A stretch of 64,000 nt of DNA from Rhodothermales bacterium (GCA_022825385.1 JAJDWX010000020.1:1-64000), one strand, 5' to 3'. Shown: positions 41,807 through 51,752, numbered from the stretch's first letter. Program-made: numbers and translations. The notes: generated from the letters alone by a model not told the origin.

Positions 41807-42460
41807 ATGACCTCTCTTTCCATGTACTTCAAAGGCTGGTTGCTTGCCCTTCCTGCGCTGATGCTCGTTGCCGGAACGGCGGGGGCGCAACAGCCCCGCT
41901 TTTTCGATCCCCCGATCTTGTTCATTTCCCCCGATTCGCTTGACGCGACCGGCGATATTTTCGAGCAGAAGGCCGAAATCCTGTTCGAACAGGCCAGGCG
42001 CATGCAGGATTTGCAGCATCGCTTCGCGGCGGGAGAGACCAGCGAATTGCAGCAAATGATGGAGGAAATGACGCTGCATGCGGAGGAAGCGGCCCGCACG
42101 GCGAGCGAATTCCCGCATATCCAGATGCAGCGCTATCTCCGGGGCGTCCAGGATACGGACAAGACCCTTTTCGATCGCCTGGTGCGCGAGCAGCGCATGG
42201 AGCGCGAAGCGGCGATCATGGCCCGTAAATTCGCCGCGATGGAAAAAGGGGAGGCGCGCCGGGACAGCGTTGACGTGTTGCGCGCCCGGCTGACCGAAAT
42301 ATTCGAACTCAAGCAGGAAAATCGCCGCCGCGAGGTGGAGCAGCTGGAGGAAAAATTGCAGGAATTGCGCGAAGCGATTGTCGAGCGCGAGCGTTTTCGG
42401 AACCAGATCGTGGATCGTCGCCTGCAAGAATTGCTCGGAAACAGTACGCTGGACTGGTGA
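41807..42460 (+). CDS. Exported coiled-coil protein
   Basis: 217 residues: a signal peptide (WLLALPALMLVAGTAGAQ, cleaved near 28), then a helical, charge-rich protein with heptad pattern at residues 45-215 (EQKAEILFEQARRMQDLQHR, RREVEQLEEKLQELREAIVER). It is a periplasmic coiled coil of CpxP/LTXXQ-like appearance without the LTxxQ motif. Third in the ECF-sigma cluster; probably co-transcribed, so it may be a sensor or effector of that response. Confidence 0.65.
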   Translation: MTSLSMYFKGWLLALPALMLVAGTAGAQQPRFFDPPILFISPDSLDATGDIFEQKAEILFEQARRMQDLQHRFAAGETSELQQMMEEMTLHAEEAARTASEFPHIQMQRYLRGVQDTDKTLFDRLVREQRMEREAAIMARKFAAMEKGEARRDSVDVLRARLTEIFELKQENRRREVEQLEEKLQELREAIVERERFRNQIVDRRLQELLGNSTLDW

Positions 42461-42698
42461 CGCGCTTTGGGCGGGACGCGGGCGCGCTGCGTCTCGCCTT
42501 CCTGGCCAGCGCGCCCCTGCCGCCGCTCGTATTTGCGGCCTTACTCAGCGTATTTTGCTTTTTTCCAGGCAAATGATTATATTTATCCCTTGTGTGGGGC
42601 ATTGCGCTGCGACTTTTTTTATCTGCCCGCCCACCACCCACCCTTGCGGCAGCGCAAAATGCAGAGGAAGCGATTCCATTGACCGTTTCCCCAATACG

Positions 42699-44066
42699 AT
42701 GCATTCCTTGCGTCCGGGCTTTTCCATGCGCGCCGGATTATCCTTTTCCCTGCGGGGAACGTTCCGGTTTTGCGCCCTCGCGCTCGTCCTTTTGGCGGCG
42801 GGCGCGTTTGGACGCGCCATGGGCGCGGTCGCTGCGCCGCCTGGCGTTTCAGAAGGCAACGTGCCGCATGTGGAGCGGATTTCCCTCACCGAGCGATCCG
42901 ACGGCAAGGGGTATGTCGTTCGGTTTCATACCGACGGCCCGGTGGCGGCCTACAGCGCGCCGCGCCTGCTTCCCGACGGGCGACTGGAGGTGGTGCTTTT
43001 CAATACGAGGCTGGCTTCCGATCATGTCCGGGGCGCGGTGGCGGGGCCCGTGGTCCGGTATGCGGGAGAAGAAGAGGCGGGACATTTGTTTTTTCGGTTT
43101 ACCCTTGTTTCCGGGGAATCCATGCGGGCCTCGGCGTATCGGGACGAGGCTTCCCATGACATACTGGTGAGTCTTGCGTATGCGGACGGGCAGAATATCT
43201 GGCAATGGGAGGCGCTCCAGGAGCCTCGCCCGGTTCCTGCCCGGGGCATATCGCTGCTGGCTACGCCCGCCACCGAGTTTTTGCCCGCCCTTGGCGGCGG
43301 CACCACCGGTCGGATGCGGCAGACCGAAGCGGACTTGTTGCCCACGGAAGCTGCGCCGACCGGCGGACACTGGCTTCTGGATACCGTGGTGATCGACGCC
43401 GGGCATGGCGGCAAGGATTCGGGCGCCCGCGCGCACGGCATTCTCGAAAAGGACATTGCCCTGTCCGTTGCGCTGAAAGTCGGGGCGTATATCGAAGAGC
43501 GGCTCGGCGTACGGGTCGAATATACGCGCGAGGACGACCGGTTTATCGAACTCGCCGACCGGGGGCGCATCGCCAACGAACACGGAGGCAAACTGTTTAT
43601 TTCGATTCATGCGAATGCGGCGGGCAGCGCGGCGGCGAGCGGCACGGAAACCTATTTCCTTGGCCTGCACAAGAGCAACGCGGCCCGCAACACGATGGAG
43701 CGGGAAAACGAGGTGGTGAAACTGGAAAGTTCCCAGCGGGAATACGAGGACATGGACGAAGAAGCGCTTATTCGCATGGCGTTGACGCAAAGCGCGTACA
43801 TGCAGCATAGCCAGCAACTGGCCACGCTGATTCAGGATCAGTTCGAACAACGGGTGCATCGCAAGAACCGGGGCGTCAAGCAGGCCGGTTTTTACGTGCT
43901 TTGGGGCGCTTCCATGCCTGCCGTGCTGGTCGAACTGGGCTTCGTGACCAATAAAGCGGAGGCGGCGTTTCTGGCCAGCGAATCCGGGCAGGGTTATCTG
44001 GCGAGCGCCATCTTTCGCGCGGTTCGCGCGTACAAGGAGCAATACGAGAGGGGCCTCGCGCCGTAA
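42699..44066 (+). CDS. N-acetylmuramoyl-L-alanine amidase
   Basis: 455 residues with a signal peptide, an AMIN-like beta domain (VERISLTERSDGKGYVVRFHT) and a C-terminal Amidase_3 domain. Zinc ligands and catalytic residues are visible: VIDAGHGGKDSG (His), the Glu of GILEKDIALSVALKV, ISIHANA (His) and VLVELGFVTN (Glu). It cleaves the amide between MurNAc and the peptide in peptidoglycan, in cell separation or remodelling. The start could be ATG 42699 or 42726. Confidence 0.92.
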   Translation: MHSLRPGFSMRAGLSFSLRGTFRFCALALVLLAAGAFGRAMGAVAAPPGVSEGNVPHVERISLTERSDGKGYVVRFHTDGPVAAYSAPRLLPDGRLEVVLFNTRLASDHVRGAVAGPVVRYAGEEEAGHLFFRFTLVSGESMRASAYRDEASHDILVSLAYADGQNIWQWEALQEPRPVPARGISLLATPATEFLPALGGGTTGRMRQTEADLLPTEAAPTGGHWLLDTVVIDAGHGGKDSGARAHGILEKDIALSVALKVGAYIEERLGVRVEYTREDDRFIELADRGRIANEHGGKLFISIHANAAGSAAASGTETYFLGLHKSNAARNTMERENEVVKLESSQREYEDMDEEALIRMALTQSAYMQHSQQLATLIQDQFEQRVHRKNRGVKQAGFYVLWGASMPAVLVELGFVTNKAEAAFLASESGQGYLASAIFRAVRAYKEQYERGLAP

Positions 44067-44141
44067 CCCCTCGCCTGCAAGTTCTCCGGTTCGTTTTTAT
44101 GTCGTTCCGTTGTCTGTCCCGCTGTTTTTCATTTTTCGCGT

Positions 44142-44690
44142 ATGTCTTTTTCTTCCGAACCGTCTATCCAGGCCCTGCATGACGCGGTGCGCACCGTGCA
44201 GGATTTTCCCAAACCCGGCATCGCTTTCAAGGATGTCTCGCCGATTCTGCTGGACCCCGTTTTGTTTCGGCAGGCTATCGAGGCGCTGGCGGCGCCTTTT
44301 CGCGAGGCGGGCGTTACGAAGGTGGCGGGGATCGAGTCGCGCGGGTTCCTCTTCGGATTATCCCTGGCCGAGGAACTTGACGCGGGGTTCGCGCTTATTC
44401 GCAAAGAGGGCAAACTGCCGTGGCGGACGTACCGCATGGAATACGACCTGGAATACGGTACGGATTGCATCGAAATGCACAGGGACGCTGTCGTGGCAGG
44501 GGACCGCGTACTGATCCATGACGACGTGATCGCCACGGGCGGGACGGCGGCGGCGGCGGAGCAAATGATTCGGGAGGCTGGCGGGGAGCCTGTCGGCTTT
44601 TCGTTTCTGGCGGAACTGAATTTTCTGTCGGGGCGGGATCGGCTTGGCGCCGATGTCGCGGTCGAAGCCGCGCTTCGATTCGACGGGTAG
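44142..44690 (+). CDS. apt: Adenine phosphoribosyltransferase
   Basis: 182 residues. The N-terminal VQDFPKPGIAFKDVSPIL hood motif, GIESRGFLFGLSLA and the PRPP-binding VLIHDDVIATGGTAAAA are diagnostic; GGEPVGFSFLAELNFLSGR follows. It salvages adenine to AMP. It is a single gene preceded by the amidase and followed by the SDR. Confidence 0.95.
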   Translation: MSFSSEPSIQALHDAVRTVQDFPKPGIAFKDVSPILLDPVLFRQAIEALAAPFREAGVTKVAGIESRGFLFGLSLAEELDAGFALIRKEGKLPWRTYRMEYDLEYGTDCIEMHRDAVVAGDRVLIHDDVIATGGTAAAAEQMIREAGGEPVGFSFLAELNFLSGRDRLGADVAVEAALRFDG

Positions 44691-44782
44691 AAAGGCCCTG
44701 GCGGCGTCTGCCACAGGATGGTTATACAGCAAACGCTCGACCGCGCGCTTCGGGGAAGCGCTGAAAAAAAGCATCCAAGATT

Positions 44783-45598
44783 ATGGACCTGGGGATCAAG
44801 GGACGAACCGCATTCGTAGCCGGCGCAAGCAGCGGGCTGGGCTACGCTGTCGCCCGCGCGCTGGCCCGGGAGGGGTGTCGCGTAGCGATCTGTTCTCGCA
44901 ACGAGGAACGTATCGCCCATGCTGCCGGGCGGCTGGCGGGCGAGGCGGGCGTCGATCCGGGCAGCGTCCTGCCGCTTGCGTGCGACGTAACCAGCGAAGA
45001 GGCCGTCCACGAAGCGATCGACCGGGCCGCCGCGCAGTTCGGCGGGCTGCATATTCTGGTGACGAACGCAGGCGGGCCGCCTCCGGGCTATATCGACGAT
45101 TTGTCTATCGAGACGTGGCGCGGCGGCATCGAATTGAACCTGGTCAGCGTCATCCAGTTGTGCCGGGCGGCGTTGCCCCATCTGCGCGTTGCGGCGGCCA
45201 GCGACGATCCGCATGGCAGCATTTTGATGATTACGTCGATTTCGGCCAAGCGCCCGATCCCCAGCTTGTACCTTTCCAATGCGACGCGCGCGGGCGTACA
45301 AGGCTTCGCCAAGACGCTTTCGGAAGAACTGGGGCCGGCCGGCATTACGGTAAACACCATTTTGCCGGGGTATACCCGCACAGAGCGTCTCAAGAATCTT
45401 TCGGAGCGCCTTGCTTCCGCGTCGGGACGCTCTGCGGAAGAGATCGAGGCGGGCTGGGCCGAAGGCAATGCGTTGCGGCGCATTGCGGACCCGGAGGAAT
45501 TCGCGGCTGCGGCGGCTTTTCTCGTAAGCAAGCGGGCTACGTACGTAACCGGCGTGGGATTTCCCGTGGACGGCGGATGGTCCAAGCACGTCTTGTAA
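44783..45598 (+). CDS. SDR-family oxidoreductase with altered active site
   Basis: 271 residues. The classical Rossmann motif TAFVAGASSGLGYAVA, the NNAG equivalent VTNAGGPPP and the C-terminal PGYTRTERL are present. Ser is in MITSISAKR, but the YxxxK motif reads LYLSNATRAG: four residues after the Tyr comes Ala, not Lys. A related SDR subgroup resembling beta-ketoacyl-ACP reductases shows the same loss. Catalysis may therefore differ from classical SDRs. It lies between apt and mnmA, with 19 bases before mnmA. Confidence 0.85.
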   Translation: MDLGIKGRTAFVAGASSGLGYAVARALAREGCRVAICSRNEERIAHAAGRLAGEAGVDPGSVLPLACDVTSEEAVHEAIDRAAAQFGGLHILVTNAGGPPPGYIDDLSIETWRGGIELNLVSVIQLCRAALPHLRVAAASDDPHGSILMITSISAKRPIPSLYLSNATRAGVQGFAKTLSEELGPAGITVNTILPGYTRTERLKNLSERLASASGRSAEEIEAGWAEGNALRRIADPEEFAAAAAFLVSKRATYVTGVGFPVDGGWSKHVL

Positions 45599-45617
45599 CG
45601 AATCGGGGGCGCGAATC

Positions 45618-46751
45618 ATGGGTAGCAAGGGACGCGTACTGGCGGCCATGAGCGGCGGGGTGGATTCCTCGGTTGCCGCGGTCATGCTGTGCGAGCAAGG
45701 ATACGAGGTGGTCGGCGTTACGATGAAGACGTGGGATTACGCCCGCAGCGGCGGGCGAGGCGGCAAGGAGGTGGGATGTTGCACGCTCGAATCCATGAAC
45801 GACGCGCGCGCCGTAGCCGTGCAGCATGGCTTTACGCATTTTATCGTGGATATCCGGGAAGAATTCGGGGATTGGGTCATTGAGCGCTTTACCGACGAGT
45901 ATCTTGCCGGGCGCACCCCGAACCCGTGCGTATTGTGCAACACGCACATAAAGTGGGCGGCGTTGATGCGGCGGGCCGACCAGCTGGATTGCGACTACAT
46001 CGCCACCGGGCATTATGCGCGGCTCCGGCGGGACGAAGCCACGGGCCGCTTCGTGCTGACGAAGGGACGCGACGCGCGCAAGGACCAGAGCTACGCCTTG
46101 TGGGGGGTGTCCCAGGAGCATTTGGCGCGCACCTTGTTGCCGCTGGGGGACTTCGAGAAGCCGGCGATTCGGGAGATGGCTGCGGCGTACGGGCTGGACC
46201 GCGTGGCGGACAAGCCCGATTCGTACGAAATATGCTTCATCCCGGACAACGATTACCGGCGTTTCCTGAAAGACCGCGTGGACGGGCTGGCGGAGGACGT
46301 GTCGGGGGGCTTGTTCGTAACGTCCGACGGGACCGTGCTGGGGCGGCACGAGGGGTATCCGTTTTATACGATCGGGCAGCGGCGCGGACTTGGGGTCGCG
46401 CTCGGATACCCGGCCTACGTAGTCGATATCGACCCGGAGACGAACACCATTGTCCTGGGGCCGCGCGAGGAATTATTTCGGGGCGCGCTGACGGCCCGGC
46501 AGATCAATCTTGTGAAGTATGATCGTCTGGACGGCGAATTGCCGGTGGACGTGAAAATCCGTTACAACGATCCGGGCGCGCCCGGCGTGGCGCGGCAGGA
46601 GGGGCCGGACGAACTGCGCGTAGCCTTTGGGGCGCCGAGACAGGCCGTTACGCGGGGGCAGTCCGTGGTGTTGTACGAAGGCGACGACGTGGTGGGCGGC
46701 GGCTGGATCGAAGAGGCGGGGGCGCGCCCGGCGGCGGATTCCGGGGGCTAA
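45618..46751 (+). CDS. mnmA: tRNA 2-thiouridylase
   Basis: 377 residues. The PP-loop SGGVDSSVAA binds ATP; NPCVLCN contains the nucleophilic cysteine and PDSYEICFIPDNDY carries the second catalytic Cys. GHYARLRR and YTIGQRRGLG complete the pattern. It thiolates U34 of tRNA-Lys, Glu and Gln. Confidence 0.95.
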   Translation: MGSKGRVLAAMSGGVDSSVAAVMLCEQGYEVVGVTMKTWDYARSGGRGGKEVGCCTLESMNDARAVAVQHGFTHFIVDIREEFGDWVIERFTDEYLAGRTPNPCVLCNTHIKWAALMRRADQLDCDYIATGHYARLRRDEATGRFVLTKGRDARKDQSYALWGVSQEHLARTLLPLGDFEKPAIREMAAAYGLDRVADKPDSYEICFIPDNDYRRFLKDRVDGLAEDVSGGLFVTSDGTVLGRHEGYPFYTIGQRRGLGVALGYPAYVVDIDPETNTIVLGPREELFRGALTARQINLVKYDRLDGELPVDVKIRYNDPGAPGVARQEGPDELRVAFGAPRQAVTRGQSVVLYEGDDVVGGGWIEEAGARPAADSGG

Positions 46752-46764
46752 ACGCTAATAAACC

Positions 46765-47787
46765 CTAAAGATACAGGCTCCAGATATCGTCGGTCACGTT
46801 GTCGAGGCACGGGATGGGCGGGGAAGTGCAGGCCGGATTCGTGGCGCTGGGAATGAGACCGCATCCCGCTTCCGAGCTGAATCCAATGAAGTCCCGCAAA
46901 CCTTTCGGGGGGATCCAACGTTCGGCGACCACCATGCCGGCCCCGAGGAAGCCGTATCCGTTGTCGATGTTGGAGAGGGCGCCGGGTTCGACCAGCACCT
47001 CCGGATCGAATACTCCGCCCGGCGGATCCCAGGCTTCGTTCGCCGCCACGAAATGAAACTCGACGCGGCGCAGCGCAATGTTGGGGTTGCCTTCCGTCAC
47101 CAGGCATTTTCTTTTGTACTCCTCCTCTACGACCGCAAAGTCGTCCACCATGTTGATGTCGTACCGTACGCCGTCCCTTGTTTTTTCTTCCGTCCCCTGA
47201 TAGGATACTTCCACCGGGTAGAATACGGCGGGGTGGAGTTTCTGGTCGGTGGGCCAGACGTTGCCGGGGGGGACGTTGGTTGCCTCGTACCGCATTTCTA
47301 CGCCCAGCAGGTTGAATCCCTCGCCGTGCACGTAGACAAACACTTTTGGACTGGTGTCCGTGCGTTCGATGGTGAATTCCACTTCGGGCGGCACTTTTAC
47401 CGTGGCGCTGGATACGGCGCCGTCCGACCGGGTCACGTCCAGGCGGTACCGGCGTTCGTGCACCGGGCGAAAGGCGGCTTCAAACACATGTCCCGTCGCG
47501 CCGCTCTCGTAGGTTACCCGGTAGGGCCGCCACGTCAGCGTTTCCCCGGTTTCGAGGTCCGTGCTGGTTACGACGGCGTCCAGGTTTCCGGGCCGGTCGA
47601 CGCCGGATTCGCCTTCGATAGAAAAAATGCGGACGCGCTGGGTGTCCGCCGAAGCGTCCAGCAGGCCCCAGATCGTAAAGGGGCGGGGTTCGCCGATGAG
47701 CGGATCGACGCCGCTTTCGCAGGACGCGAGCAAGGCGGCGGCAATCAGTATGCCGAGGGTTGTATTTCGCAGCGAGGAGAGGGCCAT
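46765..47787 (-). CDS. DUF4249 lipoprotein
   Basis: 340 residues. The signal LGILIAAALLASCES has a lipobox with Cys near residue 23. The mature part (FTIWGLLDASADTQRVRIFS, YRLDVTRSDGAVSSATV...VPPEV) has the beta-rich DUF4249 layout found almost only in Bacteroidota beside TonB receptors. It begins two bases after the TonB gene's stop. It probably works with the receptor at the outer membrane, ligand unknown. Confidence 0.85.
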   Translation of the reverse strand: MALSSLRNTTLGILIAAALLASCESGVDPLIGEPRPFTIWGLLDASADTQRVRIFSIEGESGVDRPGNLDAVVTSTDLETGETLTWRPYRVTYESGATGHVFEAAFRPVHERRYRLDVTRSDGAVSSATVKVPPEVEFTIERTDTSPKVFVYVHGEGFNLLGVEMRYEATNVPPGNVWPTDQKLHPAVFYPVEVSYQGTEEKTRDGVRYDINMVDDFAVVEEEYKRKCLVTEGNPNIALRRVEFHFVAANEAWDPPGGVFDPEVLVEPGALSNIDNGYGFLGAGMVVAERWIPPKGLRDFIGFSSEAGCGLIPSATNPACTSPPIPCLDNVTDDIWSLYL

Positions 47788-47789
47788 AA

Positions 47790-50054
47790 TCAGAATTCGA
47801 TCTCGATTCCCACGGTGGGCACGAAGGGGAGCTGGTCGGTTCGTTGCAGGGTAAATATGTCGAGGGCGAACAGGTTGGCCCGGTTGTAGACGTTGATGGC
47901 GCCAGCCTGTACGGTAAGGTCCGCCGCGCCGAGGGACATCTGTCGTTCGATCGTTGCGTCCAGCCGGTGGTACACGGGGAGTACGCCTTCGTAGGGGCGG
48001 TCGTAAATCACCCGGGGAAAGCCCTCGATTCCTTCTACGTCTACGACGCCGTCCATCAGAATGAATCCGTCGAACCCGCGCACCTGGGTATAGGGCAGGC
48101 CCGATCCGATATTCCAGCGCGCGCTCATGTCGAACCCGGAGACGGAGCCGCTCAGGATCAGGTTGAGCTGATGGCGGCGGTCGTGCGGCGGGCGAAAGGA
48201 GAGCCGGTCCGTCCCGAACCACACCGGCAGCGATTCCTGCATGGCGTCGTAACGGGTCGAAGAGTAGCCGTAATTGAGGAACGCATAGAAATTCCGGCGC
48301 CGCAGTTCCATGCGGAGGTCCACGCCGAAGACTTCGCCGTCCGCCGGCTGAAGGCGCGTGGTGAACCGGGGAAACGAGGTCCATTCCGCGATAAACAGGT
48401 TCTTGAGGTCCTTGTAGAAGGTCTCGACCGATATTTCGAGGGATGCGGAGGGCGATATCCGGTAGCCTGCAATGCCGTGCAGGGCGGTCGGGATTTCTCC
48501 GGTCGGCGCTTCTGCGTAGGCCGTAAAGATGCTGGAGGCGTCGCGCCGGTCGCTTAATCCGAGGATGTTTTGCCGGTACATGCCGCCCGCGAAGCTCCAT
48601 TGATGCTTGCCGCGTTCGATCACGGCCCGAATGCGCGGCTCCAGAAAGAAACCGGAATTGCCGAAGAACTGACCGACGGCGCCGACGCGCACGCGCAAGC
48701 CGTTGCCAAGGTTGAATTCCGGCTCCGCCCAGCCGCCCGCATTCGTCGAACGGACGAAATTTTCCACGATGTTCTGGTATGCGCCGCCGAGGTCTGCCGT
48801 GAGCTCGACGTTGCGTACGAAGAATCCCCAGCGCGTTTCGACGCGTTGCCCGAAGTTGCTGAAATTGACTTCGAGGTTGTAATTGTCTACGTCGGTGGTG
48901 CGGGACGGCTCCTCGCGGAGGCCGTATTCCGTTTCAAGGCGGGACCAGGAAAACAGGGCTTCGCCAAGAATGGGGAGAGACCTGGGGAGCACGAGATGCC
49001 GAACCCCGAGCGCGGTGTTTTTCCAGCGAATTTCGTTGTTTCCCCCGAAGAGCGTGGGTTCCACGAGGGTGCCCCGGTCGAACGTATGCACGGACGATAC
49101 GGAGGTCTGGTGATTGCGCGAGATGGGGATGTGGAGTTTGCCAAACAGGTCGCCAAAGCGGTAGGGCAGGTCGTCCGCGACATACAGCGAGGCGACTTCT
49201 TCGAGGGTGGAAATGCGGGCGGATCCGAGGAATGAAATGGGTCCCACCAGCGGGCCTTCGAGGCGGGCCGAATTTACGAAAGGCGTTAGCGCAAGCCCTG
49301 CTTCGTAGCGGCGCTTGTTGCCGTTGCGCGTTTGCACGTCGATTACGGAGGACAGCCGGCCCGAAAATTCCGCGCCGAACCCGCCTGCGTAAATATCTGC
49401 GTTGTTGATGATATCCGATGGAAAGGCCGAATAGAATCCCAGCAAATGGAAGGGCTGGAGGATGTACATTCCGTCCAGCAAGGTCAGGTTCTGGGCGGGT
49501 TCGCCGCCCCGGACGAAGACCTGGCCGCCGCGGTCTCCCATGGACACCACGCCGGGCTGCGCGGCAAGATAGTTGACAAGGTCGCCGGATACGCTGGGCG
49601 AGGGGATCAACTCGATGTCCTGCGGCAGCACCCGCTGCTGTCCCGCCGTAACGCGCGCGGCGCCGGTTTCGCGTTCGGCCTCGACCACGACTTCGTCCAT
49701 GGCGGCTTGTCGCGTGGCCAGCGCAATGTCCACGTGCCGCGAATCCCCTGCGGCAAGCTGGAGCGTGTCCGAGAAGGTTTCGAATCCGATAAAGGAAGCC
49801 TCCAGGACGTATCGCCCCGCCGGGACGCGGCCAATCAGGTATATCCCGTCGGGATCGGTTACGCCGCCAAGGAGCGTTTCGTCCTGCCGGAGGATGACGT
49901 GTACGCCCTGGAGCGGTTGTCCGTCGTCCTGCGCCGTGACGAATCCGCGCACGGCGGCGGGCTCCTGCGCATGGACAAGCGCAGGCGCCAGCGCCAGCGA
50001 AACCGCGGCCAGCCCGGCAAGAAAATAACTGCTGTGCAGGAGGCGCGAAATCAT
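47790..50054 (-). CDS. TonB-dependent receptor
   Basis: 754 residues: signal peptide (ALAPALVHAQ), a carboxypeptidase-like regulatory domain (VRGFVTAQDDGQPLQGVHVIL, DPDGIYLIGRVPAGRYVLEASFIGFE), a plug (LVNYLAAQPGVVSMGDRGGQVFVRGGEPAQNLTLLDG) and a 22-strand-type beta barrel ending with aromatic residue F. It transports or senses an unknown ligand across the outer membrane. The start codon overlaps the stop of the DAHP synthase gene (ATGA). Confidence 0.9.
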   Translation of the reverse strand: MISRLLHSSYFLAGLAAVSLALAPALVHAQEPAAVRGFVTAQDDGQPLQGVHVILRQDETLLGGVTDPDGIYLIGRVPAGRYVLEASFIGFETFSDTLQLAAGDSRHVDIALATRQAAMDEVVVEAERETGAARVTAGQQRVLPQDIELIPSPSVSGDLVNYLAAQPGVVSMGDRGGQVFVRGGEPAQNLTLLDGMYILQPFHLLGFYSAFPSDIINNADIYAGGFGAEFSGRLSSVIDVQTRNGNKRRYEAGLALTPFVNSARLEGPLVGPISFLGSARISTLEEVASLYVADDLPYRFGDLFGKLHIPISRNHQTSVSSVHTFDRGTLVEPTLFGGNNEIRWKNTALGVRHLVLPRSLPILGEALFSWSRLETEYGLREEPSRTTDVDNYNLEVNFSNFGQRVETRWGFFVRNVELTADLGGAYQNIVENFVRSTNAGGWAEPEFNLGNGLRVRVGAVGQFFGNSGFFLEPRIRAVIERGKHQWSFAGGMYRQNILGLSDRRDASSIFTAYAEAPTGEIPTALHGIAGYRISPSASLEISVETFYKDLKNLFIAEWTSFPRFTTRLQPADGEVFGVDLRMELRRRNFYAFLNYGYSSTRYDAMQESLPVWFGTDRLSFRPPHDRRHQLNLILSGSVSGFDMSARWNIGSGLPYTQVRGFDGFILMDGVVDVEGIEGFPRVIYDRPYEGVLPVYHRLDATIERQMSLGAADLTVQAGAINVYNRANLFALDIFTLQRTDQLPFVPTVGIEIEF

Positions 50055-51436
50055 ATAGCCGATGCGTTTTCCATGCGTTTTTTCTTGCGTACGACGAGGA
50101 AAGCCATTTCCAGCGCTTGCTCGTAATTCAACCGCGGATCGACTTGCGACTTGTAGGCGCGCATCAGATCGGCGTCGTTCAGGCCGCTTGCGCCGCCCGT
50201 GCATTCGGTAACGTCTTCGCCCGCCAGTTCGAAATGTACGCCGCCGAGATGCGATCCTTCTGCGGCATGGATGTCGAACGCCTGTTCGAGTTCGTCGAGG
50301 ATGTTTTCGAAACGCCTTGTTTTGACGCCCGTTTCCGTCAATTCCGTGTTCCCGTGCATGGGGTCGCTCATCCAGGCTACGGGCGTACCCGAAGCCTGCA
50401 CGGCCCGGATCAAGGGGGGCAACAGGGCGCCGATGCGGTCTGCGCCGAGGCGGTGAATAAGCACGAGCCGTCCGGGGTCTGCGTTCGGATTCAGCATGCG
50501 TACGATGCGCGCCAGTTCTTCCGGCGATGCGCCCGGGGCTATTTTCAACCCCACCGGATTCGCAATGCCCCGCGCATATTCGATGTGCGCGCCTTCGGGG
50601 TCCGCCGTTCTGGCGCCGATCCACGGAAAATGGGTCGCCAGATTGAAGACGCCTTCGTTGTGCGGCACGTGGCGCGTGAAGGCTTCTTCGTAGGGCAGGT
50701 GCAGGGCTTCGTGGCTGGTGAAGAATTCGGTGCGCCCCAGGCTGCGAAGCGGGTTGCCCGAGACCGTTTCGATGAACGCGATCGTCTCCTGAATGGATTC
50801 GACGATCTGGCGGTATTCTTTTTCCAGCGGCGTCCGGCGGATGAAATCAATGTTCCAGTATTCCGGGTGATGCAGGTCCGCAAAGCCCGTATTCGTGAGG
50901 GCGCGAACGAGGTTCAGCGTCATGGCGGAATGCGCGTGCGCCTGCAACATGCGCTTCGGGTCCGGCTTGCGCGCTTCGGGCGTGAAGGCGGCGCCGTTGA
51001 CCAGGTCGCCCCGGTAGCTCGGGAGGGTACGCCCGTCGCGCGTTTCGCTATCGGCAGAGCGGGGTTTGGCGTGCTGGCCGGCAAAGCGGCCTATGCGCAC
51101 GACGGGCGTTCGGATGCCGAAGATCAGCACGAGGCTCATCTGCAGAAGCACCTTCAGGCGATTGGCGATAATGGCTGCGCTGCATTCGTTGAAATGCTCC
51201 GCGCATTCGCCGCCCTGCAAAATAAAGCGCTGTCCCTGCGCCGCTTCGGCGATTTGTCGCCTGAGCGCCTGAATTTCCCACGACGTTACAAGCGGGGGCA
51301 GTTCTTGCAACTGCGCCAGCGTTTCGGACAAGGCGGCCTGGTCGGGGTACTGCGGTTGCTGCGCGGCGGTCCGTTCGCGCCAGGACGCGGGACTCCATGC
51401 CGCGTTGGCTTCGGGTATGACGGGAGAGGGGGACAT
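50051..51436 (-). CDS. Class II DAHP synthase
   Basis: 461 residues of the plant/Mycobacterium type. Landmarks are LQGGECAE, VRIGRFAGQHAKPRS, the pair PSYRGDLVNG and HPEYWN, and SHLGGVHFELAGEDVTECTGG. It joins PEP and erythrose-4-phosphate in the first step of the shikimate pathway. The start is ATG 51436; a longer frame is not supported. Being translationally coupled to a TonB receptor gene is unusual and has no obvious reason. Allosteric regulation by aromatic amino acids is likely but not visible. Confidence 0.92.
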   Translation of the reverse strand: MSPSPVIPEANAAWSPASWRERTAAQQPQYPDQAALSETLAQLQELPPLVTSWEIQALRRQIAEAAQGQRFILQGGECAEHFNECSAAIIANRLKVLLQMSLVLIFGIRTPVVRIGRFAGQHAKPRSADSETRDGRTLPSYRGDLVNGAAFTPEARKPDPKRMLQAHAHSAMTLNLVRALTNTGFADLHHPEYWNIDFIRRTPLEKEYRQIVESIQETIAFIETVSGNPLRSLGRTEFFTSHEALHLPYEEAFTRHVPHNEGVFNLATHFPWIGARTADPEGAHIEYARGIANPVGLKIAPGASPEELARIVRMLNPNADPGRLVLIHRLGADRIGALLPPLIRAVQASGTPVAWMSDPMHGNTELTETGVKTRRFENILDELEQAFDIHAAEGSHLGGVHFELAGEDVTECTGGASGLNDADLMRAYKSQVDPRLNYEQALEMAFLVVRKKKRMENASAI

Positions 51437-51676
51437 GCCCAGCAAGGCGCAGGGGTAGTGCTCGGGAAAGAAGTACGCAGTATACGCAAAGTCAAACGAA
51501 ACGCAGGGGAATGTATTGTGTTTCGGGCGGATGGGCGCGGTTTTCGGGATGTAGTCCGAACAGATTCGCAAGAACGCTCGATTCCGCGCGCTGCGCGCTG
51601 CGGGATCCCGTGCGCGGGTTGCGCGTTTCGTGGGCGCAGGCGGCGTATTTCGCGTTTTGCGTTTGCAGATCGACCA

Positions 51677-51752
51677 GCCAACGTAGCTCAGTTGGTAGAG
51701 CAGCTCACTCGTAATGAGCAGGTCACCGGTTCAAGTCCGGTCGTTGGCTCCA
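51677..51752 (+). tRNA. tRNA-Thr (anticodon CGU)
   Basis: A cloverleaf can be drawn by eye: acceptor GCCAACG/CGTTGGC, D-arm GCTCAGTTGGTAGAGC, anticodon stem-loop GCTCA CTCGTAA TGAGC with anticodon CGU, T-arm ACCGGTTCAAGTCCGGT, and an encoded CCA. Decodes ACG. It stands alone, divergent from the DAHP synthase gene and convergent with the McrBC pair, whose end lies 123 bases beyond it. Confidence 0.95.
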
